DNA of 64,000 bases from positions 2,247,819-2,311,818 of the forward strand of contig NZ_FO538765.1 in the NCBI RefSeq assembly GCF_000968135.1, written 5' to 3'. Source of the stretch: Magnetospira sp. QH-2. GTDB taxonomy: Bacteria > Pseudomonadota > Alphaproteobacteria > Rhodospirillales > Magnetospiraceae. Numbering within the stretch: position 1 is the first letter of the stretch; every line of letters begins with the position of its first letter. The notes under the pieces were generated by a model that did no database searches, was not told the origin of the DNA, and saw nothing but the letters and a program-made list of their open reading frames with translations. The position numbers and the translations under genes are program-made. Below, piece by piece: positions 16,567 through 24,864 of this stretch.

Positions 16567-17415
16567 TTAGGCTTGGTCCATCATATCGGTGATGTAGGGC
16601 GGCAAGTGCAAGCTGCCCCAATGGATGCCCGGCGTGTAATAGCGCGTCGTGATCCCGGACGCCACAAAGCGCTCCACCAGATCCTCCACCGGTTGATGAC
16701 GCAAGGACGGATCATCGGTGGCCCAGGCAAGGGTCATCATGCCTCCCACATAGGTCGGCACCGGTGTCTGGAAGAACCACACATCCTCGAAAATGGGATT
16801 CAGGCGGCCATAGGTGGTGGTGACCTCCTCCGGCTGGAAGAATGGCACGCCATTTTGCGTTGCCAGCAGTCCGCCGGGCTTCAAACAGCGCTTGCAGTCC
16901 CGATAGAACGATTCGGAGAACAGCACTTCGCCCGGGCCCACGGGATCGGTGGAATCGACGATGATGATATCGAACCGCTTGTCTGTCTCGGCCACGTATT
17001 TCAGCCCGTCGGCAATCACCAGATCACAGCGCGGATCATCGAAGGCCCCGGCACTGACCGAGGGCATATACTTGACACAAAGATCCACCACCGCTTGGTC
17101 GATTTCCACCAGGGTCGCCTGAACGCCGGGATGGCGCAGCACCTCCTTGAGGGTGCCGCCGTCACCGCCGCCAATGATCAGCACCTCGGTCACCGCCCCA
17201 TGGGCGATGATGGGCAGATGGGCAAGCATTTCGTGGTAGAAGAAATTGTCGGCTTCAGTCACCTGAACAATATTGTCCAGGGCCAGCACCCGCCCATGAG
17301 AGGGCGATTGAAAGATGACCAAGTGTTGCAGGTCGTTCTTTTCCTCGAACAGCACCTCTTCCACTTCGAAACTCTGCCAATAGCCTTTGTGCAGCAGTTC
17401 GTCGAAGCGGGTCAC
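16567..17415 (-). CDS. speE: Spermidine synthase (polyamine aminopropyltransferase)
   Basis: A 282-residue aminopropyltransferase that makes spermidine from putrescine and decarboxylated S-adenosylmethionine. The nucleotide-binding core has IIGGGDGGTLKEVLRHPG near residue 80, with the acidic VEIDQAVVDLC strand after it and DSTDPVGPGEVLF in the active site. The start is GTG, overlapping the speD stop by four bases (GTGA). Its TAA stop coincides with the target-site duplication of the neighbouring 161-bp element. Confidence 0.95.
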   Translation of the reverse strand: MTRFDELLHKGYWQSFEVEEVLFEEKNDLQHLVIFQSPSHGRVLALDNIVQVTEADNFFYHEMLAHLPIIAHGAVTEVLIIGGGDGGTLKEVLRHPGVQATLVEIDQAVVDLCVKYMPSVSAGAFDDPRCDLVIADGLKYVAETDKRFDIIIVDSTDPVGPGEVLFSESFYRDCKRCLKPGGLLATQNGVPFFQPEEVTTTYGRLNPIFEDVWFFQTPVPTYVGGMMTLAWATDDPSLRHQPVEDLVERFVASGITTRYYTPGIHWGSLHLPPYITDMMDQA

Positions 17416-17891
17416 TTGACGATGCCTCGGCGCTCCTCGCCGATCAGCATTTCCGCCGGCTTGAAGGCGGCTTCCAGCACCGGCAGGGTATCATGCGGAT
17501 CACAGTCGCCGCACATGAAGATATCCAAGGCTGCAAAGTCCCGTTCCGGCCATGTATGAATGCTGATATGAGACTCGGCCAATACCAGGACGCCGGAAAT
17601 CCCGCCGTTGGGGGTGAAGTGATGCAGGTGGCAATGCAAGATGGTGGCGCCAGCGGCCATGGCCGCGTCGCACAAGGCCTTCTCGATATGCTTCAAGTCG
17701 TTCAGGTGGCTGGCGCCCCACAGATCGACGAGCAAGTGCAGGCCCGCAAATTTCTGACCATCCACTTCAATGAAATAGTCTTTGTCATTGTCGAATGAGC
17801 CGGTCGAACAGGCACCGCCGGATTCATCACGGTGATCCTTGGCTTGTTCCTGAGTCCGCGTTCCCCAGTCGGTTAGGGCGTCAAAGGACAT
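17412..17891 (-). CDS. speD: S-adenosylmethionine decarboxylase proenzyme
   Basis: A 159-residue proenzyme of the prokaryotic SpeD class, which self-cleaves to create a pyruvoyl cofactor. The cleavage site is between Glu106 and Ser107 in AESHISIHTWPE, with the catalytic Cys in FMCGDCDP and His in LHCHLHHF. It supplies decarboxylated AdoMet to speE, to which it is translationally coupled. The N-terminus has about 35 extra residues before the conserved core. The 163 bp upstream is AT-rich and shows no obvious riboswitch. Confidence 0.94.
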   Translation of the reverse strand: MSFDALTDWGTRTQEQAKDHRDESGGACSTGSFDNDKDYFIEVDGQKFAGLHLLVDLWGASHLNDLKHIEKALCDAAMAAGATILHCHLHHFTPNGGISGVLVLAESHISIHTWPERDFAALDIFMCGDCDPHDTLPVLEAAFKPAEMLIGEERRGIVK

Positions 17892-18054
17892 TCGTTCCCT
17901 CCAAACCAGCAGATGAAGGCGCGTTTTCTAAGTCCTGCTCGTCATGAAGGCAAGGGAAATTCGACTATTTGTGACGAAAAAATTTCAGTGTGAATTTTTA
18001 TCTTTTTATTTCAACAAATTAGGTTGAGAAAGATAACACTCAGATAACGTCAAA

Positions 18055-21000
18055 TCAGTTGATTTCGCTCAGTTCGCCCTGCTTCAAACGTTCCTTGTAG
18101 GACGCCATGAACGCTTGAAAATTCTGCCCCTCTTGCACCTTGTCGGCGATGGTCCGGTAGTCCACCAAACCTTCCGGATCGGGCGATGTAATCAGCCGGA
18201 AGGCATCCTTGAAGGAGCTGATATCCATGGCTTCTTGGAAATTCTCCCGGCTGCGCTCCAAGGCCCTTTCATTGCCGCCTAGATTCAGGGCGACGGCCAA
18301 ATTGAGAACAGTCCGGGCATCCTCTTCAGGCAGAACCTCCGGTCGTCCCCGGACCCCCTTGGCCACCAGGACCTCCTGCAACGACTTGGCCACAGAGGCC
18401 CAGCGACGGGTTTCCCAATGGATGGCCGCCCTAAGCAAAGAAGCTTGGATGGATTTATCATCCACCAGGAGATTGAGCGCTTCTTCGGTCTCGCCCTGGT
18501 CCGACATGGCACGGGCTCGCAGATGCAGGCGTTGAGCCGCGACCTCCGGCGACAACTTGGACATACCGCTTTTGTTCAGGGTCTCCAAGGCTCTCTCCGG
18601 CTGCTTGGAGAGGATGTATACCAACGCCAGGCGGGCCCCGACTTTGGCTTTTTCCTCGCCCTTCAAGCGATATTGAACCTGGCTTTCCAACAGTTCCGCC
18701 GCCCGATCCAAAAGGTCGACGGCCGCCAGACGGTCGGCCAGACGACGGATCATTTCATCGCCCTTCGGGCCCGCGGGGGTGAGCTCCTTGAATTCATCGA
18801 ACAGGGCAATGGCCGCAACCGGCGGCATGGTATCGGCCTTGTCCTCCAGATACAGCGCCTCGAAGGCATCGGCCATTTCCTTGGTGACGTCCTTGGTCTT
18901 GGGATTCTCACGGAAATACGTGGCCAATTGCCGCAGAGTACGCAACCCATTGCGGTAGTCATCAATCCCCATGTAGAGCTGCCCCAGGCGCTGCAACAGA
19001 TTGTATTCAAAGGAATCACCGCGCCAGGCGAAACGAAGATTCTCCATCTCGTCAATCGCTTCCTGGGGCGTTATTTTCTCGGTCTTCAGCAACAGTTCCG
19101 CCCGACCAAAGGCGGCATGGGCCCGCACCTTGCGCAAACCTGCCGCCTCCGCCGCCTCGAAGCTGCCGATGGCCTTGTCATAAGCGCCCGACATCTCCAT
19201 CAGCTTGCCCTCAAGCAGATCCAGCTGTGCTTTGTCGCGTTCGGAAGGCTCTTCGGTCTTCAACAGATTGATAAACCGGCGGGCTTGCTCTGGTCGTCCG
19301 GCAAGAATACCCCCTTCTGCCGCCATGAGCCCAAGGCGCATCTTCAACCGCTTGGGATAGGGCCGCAATACGCCGCCGATTTGAGGCAGATTGGTCACGG
19401 CTTCGTCGGCTCGTTCCTGGGCCACATGCAGTACACCGCGCCAAAACAGCGCTTCATCGTTCTCGTCCAGGCTCGCATCATCCAAGTCGCGGGCCGCGTC
19501 GTCATAGTGAGCCATCAAGAGGTTCGCCCCGCCGCGCAGCAACCGCAATTCCGCCGGGAACGTTTCCCCCTCCTCCACGTCCTCCGCCAACAAGGTGATG
19601 ACCCCCAAAGCCTCGGCACCGAATCCCTGGGACAGATAGAAGCGGGCCAGATCCAGCCGGGCAGCCCGGCGCGGCTTGCGGGCCCGGGTTTGGGAAACCT
19701 TGTCGAGCAGGCGCCCCTTGGTCTCGTTGTATTGGTCCAGACCACCGCGCCAGGGACTGAAATCAAACATCCGCACCAAAGGCCGAGACGATTCCAGCTT
19801 CATGGCCGCTTTCAGTTTTTCATCGACACTGGACAGCCTGAGAGTACTGGCCGCCGTCAATTCCACGCCTTGGCGCAAGGGGCGGACGCGCAAATCATCG
19901 ATCCAGGGCTTGACCACCACGCCCTGTGCCGTGGCCAGCAGCGAGACCTGCGGATAGTCCACCTGCCCGGGCACGCCATAATCCAAGGGAATGATCGGCA
20001 CGACAATGATGTTGTCGCCTACCGCCGGATCAAGGACCGCCATGGCCAATCCCGGTTCAGCCACCGGCAAAAACAGCCGCGCTCCGGCAGCGGAATTGGG
20101 TTCCGCCCGCACATCGATCCGAAGCTTTGCGTCCAAGCCCTGCCGTCCCAGATCAACGATCCAGGCCAGACCATCCCGGCGCAGAGAGGGGTTGACCCCC
20201 GGCGGAGTCAGCATGCGCAGGACCAAGCCCTTTTCATGGGGAACCTGTTCGATATCGCGGATCATGCTCTTGCCCATTTCCCGCAGCAGCGGAATATCCG
20301 CCGCATGGGGTCGGTCAAAGACCAGCCAGACGGTTCCGGCGCGGCGGAACAGCGCTGCCGCCACCGGTTCATTCCATTCGAAGCGCAAGCTTTCCATGCC
20401 AGGCAAAGGACCGGAGCCGATCGCCGCGGGCATGCTGTCAGCGGCCATGGATCCCGGCTGAGTCAGTGGCGTGGGTTGCTCTTCCGCGGGAACTTCGGGG
20501 GCTTTCACCGTCTCGGTCGGCACCAAGGGTGTCGGCTTGGCTTCTTCCGCAGGCGTGCCGGCGACTTCAGAGGCGGGTTCGGGGGCGGGTTCGGTCTCAG
20601 GCATGGTGGTGGGAGCCGGCGTTACGCTCTCGGCGGGTTGCTCGGCGGGTTGCTCGACGGCTGGCTCGGCAGCGGGCGCCTCGGCATCCGGTTGTGGCGC
20701 TTTCGGTGCTTCGGCGACTATTTCCGGCTCCGGTTTCGGCGCGGACTCGGGTGCGGGCTCGGGTGGCTTTTCTGCTTGGGCCTCAACGGGGCTCAAGGGC
20801 GGCAGACCCGGTGCGATATCCAACACGACCTTGGGTCCGGAGAGGAAATGCTTAATCCCCACATTGTCGGCCAGGGTGAGAGTGACGCTACTGGCGTCGC
20901 CGTCGGTGGTCGCCTTGGCGCCCTTCACATGACGCGGCGGGTCTCGGCGCAGGGCATTCAGATCCAGGTTGGCGGCCCGTTCGAAGCGCAAGGTTACCTG

Positions 21001-21516
21001 GCTGCCCGAGCCATCGACCTGATAGTTCACCGCACGCGGCCAGTCAAACACCACCCGGCTAAAATCCTTGTGCTCGCCCACGCGAACACCGATACGGGGT
21101 GCGGTGGTCCGCGCCGAGGCCGCCGGGGCCGCCGCGACGGGTTCATCCTCTTCGCCATCGTCCAACAGATCGACAACGATGGAACTCCCCAAATGGAAGC
21201 TGCGCAGTCCCGGGGCCCCTTTCAGACCGAAACGAACCGAAAGGCCGCCCTCTCCTGGGGTCGCATTGCGCAAGTACTTGCCCAATCGACGCACCACCGG
21301 GCCATAGTCCACGTTGACCGGCTGCCCGAACTGGAGGAATAAACTGCCGCCTTCCATACTGGATTCATAAGGAATGGGAAAATCGGCGGTGATTACCATA
21401 CGGCCATAGCCGTCATGCATGGCTGATTTGATCGTCACTTCCTGGGCATGGGCTCCAGGCAGCGCGATGACCCATCCAAGCAAAAACACAATCAGCGGGA
21501 ATATCGACCGGCGCAT
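18055..21516 (-). CDS. Large periplasmic beta-domain/TPR protein of the motor block
   Basis: A 1153-residue secreted protein. Signal peptide at 1-24 (ends GAHA). Three similar beta-rich segments follow, at about 25-118, 140-235 and 374-460, with AMIN-like strand patterns such as SRVVFDWPRAVNY and VTLRFE. A Pro/Ala/Glu-rich linker of about 130 residues separates the second from the third. From about 600 to the end it is helical with TPR-like pairs (AFGRAELLL, RLGQLYMGIDDYRNGL). Its ATG overlaps the upstream MotB-like stop by one base (TGATG). Coupling to MotB-like genes and a periplasmic location suggest a stator or motor scaffold, similar in architecture to Campylobacter PflA. The function is inferred. 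Confidence 0.8.
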   Translation of the reverse strand: MRRSIFPLIVFLLGWVIALPGAHAQEVTIKSAMHDGYGRMVITADFPIPYESSMEGGSLFLQFGQPVNVDYGPVVRRLGKYLRNATPGEGGLSVRFGLKGAPGLRSFHLGSSIVVDLLDDGEEDEPVAAAPAASARTTAPRIGVRVGEHKDFSRVVFDWPRAVNYQVDGSGSQVTLRFERAANLDLNALRRDPPRHVKGAKATTDGDASSVTLTLADNVGIKHFLSGPKVVLDIAPGLPPLSPVEAQAEKPPEPAPESAPKPEPEIVAEAPKAPQPDAEAPAAEPAVEQPAEQPAESVTPAPTTMPETEPAPEPASEVAGTPAEEAKPTPLVPTETVKAPEVPAEEQPTPLTQPGSMAADSMPAAIGSGPLPGMESLRFEWNEPVAAALFRRAGTVWLVFDRPHAADIPLLREMGKSMIRDIEQVPHEKGLVLRMLTPPGVNPSLRRDGLAWIVDLGRQGLDAKLRIDVRAEPNSAAGARLFLPVAEPGLAMAVLDPAVGDNIIVVPIIPLDYGVPGQVDYPQVSLLATAQGVVVKPWIDDLRVRPLRQGVELTAASTLRLSSVDEKLKAAMKLESSRPLVRMFDFSPWRGGLDQYNETKGRLLDKVSQTRARKPRRAARLDLARFYLSQGFGAEALGVITLLAEDVEEGETFPAELRLLRGGANLLMAHYDDAARDLDDASLDENDEALFWRGVLHVAQERADEAVTNLPQIGGVLRPYPKRLKMRLGLMAAEGGILAGRPEQARRFINLLKTEEPSERDKAQLDLLEGKLMEMSGAYDKAIGSFEAAEAAGLRKVRAHAAFGRAELLLKTEKITPQEAIDEMENLRFAWRGDSFEYNLLQRLGQLYMGIDDYRNGLRTLRQLATYFRENPKTKDVTKEMADAFEALYLEDKADTMPPVAAIALFDEFKELTPAGPKGDEMIRRLADRLAAVDLLDRAAELLESQVQYRLKGEEKAKVGARLALVYILSKQPERALETLNKSGMSKLSPEVAAQRLHLRARAMSDQGETEEALNLLVDDKSIQASLLRAAIHWETRRWASVAKSLQEVLVAKGVRGRPEVLPEEDARTVLNLAVALNLGGNERALERSRENFQEAMDISSFKDAFRLITSPDPEGLVDYRTIADKVQEGQNFQAFMASYKERLKQGELSEIN

Positions 21517-22244
21517 CAGTCTTCTCCCACATTGGGCATGATGACAATATCCACCCGGCGGGCCAGCTTGCGCTTTTCCACGTCGGGCAGGTCGGGCAAG
21601 AGATTATAGCGCGAAGAGGCGAAGCCCTGGGCCGGAATCTCTTCGGTGTAGCCCGCCCGGCGCAATGCGTTGGCCACCGCCACCGCGCGCCCGATGGAAA
21701 GCTCCCAATTCGAGGCATATTGCCCACCTTGCGGCGGTACCGGGTCGGAATGGCCTTGCACCATCACCTGATTGTTGATGTTGCGCAATACACCGCCCAA
21801 TTCGAACAAGGCCTCGCGGGCCTTTTCGGACAACAGCGCGCTATTGGGGCCGAACAACAGATCCCCCGGCAGCGACACGATCACCCGATCCGACAAATGC
21901 AGGAGTCGGCTGCTGGACAGCAAGTGATCCTCGGCCATTTTCTCTTCCAACACCGCCATCAGGTAGTCCAGATTGATCGCCCGTTCGCGCAGCACCATGC
22001 GGATGTTGTAGGTGGAGGTCGGCTTGATGGTCTGTACTTCACGGGTGGGGTTGAGGGTTTGGCTAAGGGTGTCGATCATCTCCTCCCATTTGTCCACTTG
22101 CACGCTGGACATGGAAAAAAGCATGACAAAAAAGGTCAGCATCAACGACACCAGATCGGTGAAGGTTACCATCCAGGCCTGGCTATTTTCTTCCTTGTGA
22201 GCCGCCACGGGGGCCAGTTCATCGACGGGAACGCGATAGGTCAT
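21516..22244 (-). CDS. MotB-like protein with stator aspartate
   Basis: A 242-residue protein with a cytoplasmic leader, one membrane helix and a C-terminal OmpA/MotB peptidoglycan-binding domain (VMVQGHSDPVPPQ, NWELSIGRAVAVANALRRAG). The helix WMVTFTDLVSLMLTFFVMLF has Asp30 at the place of the proton-carrying Asp32 of E. coli MotB. It overlaps the upstream MotB-like gene by four bases (ATGA) and the downstream TPR gene by one. No motA lies in the window, so the partner must be elsewhere. Confidence 0.85.
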   Translation of the reverse strand: MTYRVPVDELAPVAAHKEENSQAWMVTFTDLVSLMLTFFVMLFSMSSVQVDKWEEMIDTLSQTLNPTREVQTIKPTSTYNIRMVLRERAINLDYLMAVLEEKMAEDHLLSSSRLLHLSDRVIVSLPGDLLFGPNSALLSEKAREALFELGGVLRNINNQVMVQGHSDPVPPQGGQYASNWELSIGRAVAVANALRRAGYTEEIPAQGFASSRYNLLPDLPDVEKRKLARRVDIVIMPNVGED

Positions 22245-22999
22245 GGCGCGCCCTCCTCGACTTGATTGGTGGGAGCGGCGGCATCGCGAACCACTTGCTC
22301 ATCATTAAAGCGAACCTGCGCTTCATTGCGGCCCCGTACATAGAACCAGATAACTACCTGATCCGGATTACCCGGCTTCAACCCCACCGACAGGCTATCG
22401 GGCGGCACGCCCCGACCGAGCATGGCGCGGGCCAATTCTCCGGCCCGGCGCATGGACAGGGTCTGACCGATGGGCAGCGAGGTGCCGTCGGTGTATTTGC
22501 TGCCAATCAAGAAATCCATATCGAAGCGCAAGGCTTGCGGACGCCCGCTCAAAGAAGAAACCAACCGGTCCAGCAAGGCCCCCTGGGCCCGTCGGATCAC
22601 CGGCTCGTCTGGCATGAACAGTTCCTCGGCATCCATGGACAAACGCATGGACTTGCCCGGCTGGACAATCTCGACCTTCACGGCTTTGATATGGGTGGTG
22701 AACACCCCCTCGATCTCCCCTTGAAACTCTTCAGCGCCAATCACATAGCCTGTCTTTGACGTCAGATCCGTCAGATCCATGTCCGGCGGCAGAATGGTGG
22801 CAAAGGTGGATGTCAGGCTATCCATCACGGCCTTGGATTTGACTTCCTCGATGGTGGAAATGCTGACCAGGATAATGAAAAAGGCCAAGACCAGCAGATA
22901 CAGGCCCAAAAACAGCGCAATAGAGCCCTGCCCGCCGCCTTTGGCGGCCATCACCCGCATCACATCATAGTCGTCCTGTTCCCGCACCGGCCGCCTCAC
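22241..22999 (-). CDS. MotB-like protein lacking the stator aspartate
   Basis: A 252-residue protein with one N-terminal membrane helix (about 27-47) and an OmpA/MotB-like C-terminal part (TLSMRRAGELARAMLGRGV). Aligned on the Phe-Phe pair of the helix with its neighbour, the position of the stator Asp is Gly32, so the usual proton carrier is missing. The start is GTG at 22999; an internal ATG at 22960 (MRVMAAKGG), preceded by AGGACGA, is an alternative. It is coupled to the canonical MotB-like gene. It may form a mixed stator complex or a structural ring part; no family name is certain. Confidence 0.75.
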   Translation of the reverse strand: MRRPVREQDDYDVMRVMAAKGGGQGSIALFLGLYLLVLAFFIILVSISTIEEVKSKAVMDSLTSTFATILPPDMDLTDLTSKTGYVIGAEEFQGEIEGVFTTHIKAVKVEIVQPGKSMRLSMDAEELFMPDEPVIRRAQGALLDRLVSSLSGRPQALRFDMDFLIGSKYTDGTSLPIGQTLSMRRAGELARAMLGRGVPPDSLSVGLKPGNPDQVVIWFYVRGRNEAQVRFNDEQVVRDAAAPTNQVEEGAP

Positions 23000-23055
23000 A
23001 TTGGTTCCGGATCCACCTCAACCGAGGCTCCAATCTCCATGATGGCCTGAAAACC

Positions 23056-23445
23056 TTAAAATTCTCCAATCACACTGGCCATTTTTCCGCGCAGGGTCTC
23101 GGCGTTGAAAGGCTTGACGATATAATTGGAAACACCGGCCTGCTTGGCGGTGACCACATTCTCCGTCTTGCTCTCGGCGGTGACCATGATGAAGGGAATA
23201 TGTTTCAGGTTGTCATCGGCGCGCACCTCGCGCAGCAACTGAAGGCCCGTCATGGGCTCCATGTTCCAATCGGAAATGATCAGGCCGCAATCATCATGCT
23301 GATGCAGATACTGCAATGCCTGGGACCCGTCGGAAGCTTCGTGGATATTCTTGAAGCCAAGCTGCGTCAAAAGGTTGCGGATGATTCGGAGCATGGTTTT
23401 GTAATCATCGACGATCAGGACGTTCATGTTCTTATCGACGGACAT
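23056..23445 (-). CDS. cheY: CheY-like single-domain response regulator
   Basis: A 129-residue receiver with the full phosphorylation set: acidic pair in LIVDDYKTM, phospho-Asp in LIISDWNMEPMTG, Thr in IMVTAESK, and Lys in IVKPFNAET. This is the closest type to chemotaxis CheY, which binds FliM at the motor switch. The ATG at 23445 has GGAGTGA upstream; a TTG directly before it is unlikely. It sits in the motor block, 56 bp upstream of the MotB-like pair. Confidence 0.9.
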   Translation of the reverse strand: MSVDKNMNVLIVDDYKTMLRIIRNLLTQLGFKNIHEASDGSQALQYLHQHDDCGLIISDWNMEPMTGLQLLREVRADDNLKHIPFIMVTAESKTENVVTAKQAGVSNYIVKPFNAETLRGKMASVIGEF

Positions 23446-23539
23446 CAATCACTCCAAACTCTGCCGCGCCAGGCCCAAAGGGGACCCGGTCCTACTTGGT
23501 ATCTTGTTGATAATCCACCAGCGCCCCTTAAAGCAATAC

Positions 23540-23568
23540 TAAAGCCTTTTGCATTTAATATGACCCAT
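23540..23568 (+). repeat. Left terminal inverted repeat of the 266-bp element
   Basis: Exact reverse complement of 23777-23805; the match continues imperfectly for about six more bases inward. Confidence 0.85.
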
Positions 23569-23776
23569 GCTGATGGCCTCCGGTGAGTCGAACCGCCAGG
23601 AAAGGTGCCGAAAGCGATGCAGCGCATCGGTGAGGGAGCTTGACGCCGCGGGCGGCCACCGGAGACCACCCTGCGGGCCGATCCTTTTGCCTAAGGGGAG
23701 CGTCGCGACCCTTGATCGTAGCCCCGCTACGCCCTGCGCGCCGCTCCTGCCCCTGCGGCAAAATGATTCGGTCAGA

Positions 23777-23805
23777 ATGGGTCATATTAAATGCAAAAGG
23801 CTTTA
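23777..23805 (-). repeat. Right terminal inverted repeat of the 266-bp element
   Basis: Exact reverse complement of 23540-23568. Confidence 0.85.
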
Positions 23806-24065
23806 ATACCCTATCTCGGTGAGGGTTTTAGAGCTCGTTTTATGAAGTTCACTTCACCATCGGGGCGACCGTTTAGCATCCTATGGAATTGAATGGAAGA
23901 CGTGGAATGCGTTGATTCTAAAGCCTTTCCCGTTGGACTGAATTCGAACGGACGACAGGTGATCTCGGCCGCTGACTCACAAAACGGATGCAACTGCATT
24001 CGCTCTCTTCATCCGAGGACGCACCATGGCGGGTGCGCAAGGCACTGTTTTTATGAGTTTATTGC
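23806..24065. other. Non-coding gap beside the 266-bp element
   Basis: Together with the element this makes about 620 bp without a gene, long for this locus. I see a small CGCACC/GGTGCG hairpin near 24023-24040 and the word CTAAAGCCTTT near 23918, which repeats the first bases of the terminal repeat. No coding frame or known RNA is convincing. Confidence 0.4.
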
Positions 24066-24848
24066 CTAACCACCCAGTTGATCACCGGTGCGCGGCAGTT
24101 GCCGCAGGCGATAAAGCTCCTCGGTCATCTCCCGTGCCTTGCCCGGCGTCATTTTGGCCATGATCGCCGCCAACTTCCGTTCCTTCATGCGCTCGGCCAC
24201 CAGCAACAGGGTATCCATTTCAAGTTGCTCGAAGATTTTAGAGGCATCCTTGGGCTTCATGTTTTCATAGATCTTCACAAGACTAATCAGCTTCTCGTCT
24301 TGTTGCTGATCATACTTCTTGATGAGATCCTCAATGGTGGCCTTAAGGGTTTGCAGTTGGTCCACCTTGGTGCCGATCTTGGTCTCGGCGGCCTTCATCA
24401 TGGCCTCGCGCTGATCGAGCTCCATTTCGCGATTATCCAACTGGTCACGACGTTCCGCCAGTTGCTGCAACAGATCAATCTCGGCTTGAGTAAACAGAGT
24501 AGGATCGTCGGCGAGAGACGGACGACGACGTCGAATTTCCTGGGCTGCTTCGTCCGCGGCCGCGGCCTGAGCCTCGGCGGCCTGTGCATTGGCCTCGTCC
24601 TCGCTGGCGGCCATATCGGCCTCGTCTTCCGCCGGTGTCTCGGCACCGGCATCAGCGGCGGTATCGGCCTCGGCGGGTGGCTGGCCCTGTTGCTCTTGAG
24701 CCTCTGCCCCGGTCACCGCGATGGGGGCGCTGCCAAGACCATCCACGCCATCGAGGATATCTCCGACACGCACGGTCAGCATCAGAGCCGCCGCGAATAT
24801 GGTAATCGGCAGCAGCCTTAAGCGGGGAAAGTTACTGGTCTCGGCCAT
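24066..24848 (-). CDS. motE: MotE-like flagellar protein
   Basis: A 260-residue protein. It has an N-terminal membrane anchor or signal (about 10-30), a long Ala/Glu-rich disordered region (about 45-105), a coiled coil (AERRDQLDNREMELDQREAMM) and a C-terminal domain like the MgtE N-domain/FliG superhelix (IYENMKPKDASKIFEQLEMDTLLLVAERM). This layout matches MotE, the periplasmic MotC chaperone of Rhizobiales, and related flagellar proteins. The ATG at 24848 follows AGGTGAGA; a GTG at 24857 is less likely. It lies in the fliL-fliM block. Confidence 0.75.
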   Translation of the reverse strand: MAETSNFPRLRLLPITIFAAALMLTVRVGDILDGVDGLGSAPIAVTGAEAQEQQGQPPAEADTAADAGAETPAEDEADMAASEDEANAQAAEAQAAAADEAAQEIRRRRPSLADDPTLFTQAEIDLLQQLAERRDQLDNREMELDQREAMMKAAETKIGTKVDQLQTLKATIEDLIKKYDQQQDEKLISLVKIYENMKPKDASKIFEQLEMDTLLLVAERMKERKLAAIMAKMTPGKAREMTEELYRLRQLPRTGDQLGG

Positions 24849-24864
24849 GGTTCTCACCTATGTG

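Larger units (their letters stand above)
23540..23805. mobile_element. 266-bp inverted-repeat element related to the 161-bp elements
   Basis: The ends are 29-bp perfect inverted repeats (23540-23568 and 23777-23805), flanked by ATAC on both sides (23536-23539 and 23806-23809). If a TA duplication is assumed instead, the ends move inward by two bases. The centre shares CCAGGAAAGG (23596), a hairpin (CGATGC with GCATCG, AGC loop, 23615-23629) and TTGACGCC (23640) with the 161-bp elements at the same 44-base spacing. It has no transposase gene. It lies upstream of the CheY-like gene. Confidence 0.75.

Noticed and set aside
18418-21342. 974-codon open frame antisense to the TPR protein gene
   Set aside because: It lies wholly opposite a signal-peptide protein with TPR pattern, and its translation is Gln/Arg/His/Gly-rich without domain features. 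High GC creates such shadows.
23528-23542. TTAA-N7-CTAA upstream of the CheY-like gene as a CtrA site
   Set aside because: One half-site is mismatched, and the second half overlaps the end of the 266-bp element, so its origin is likely the insertion.
23580-23600. GAGTCGAACC word suggesting a tRNA T-arm remnant
   Set aside because: No acceptor or anticodon stem can be built around it, and it lies inside the inverted-repeat element.
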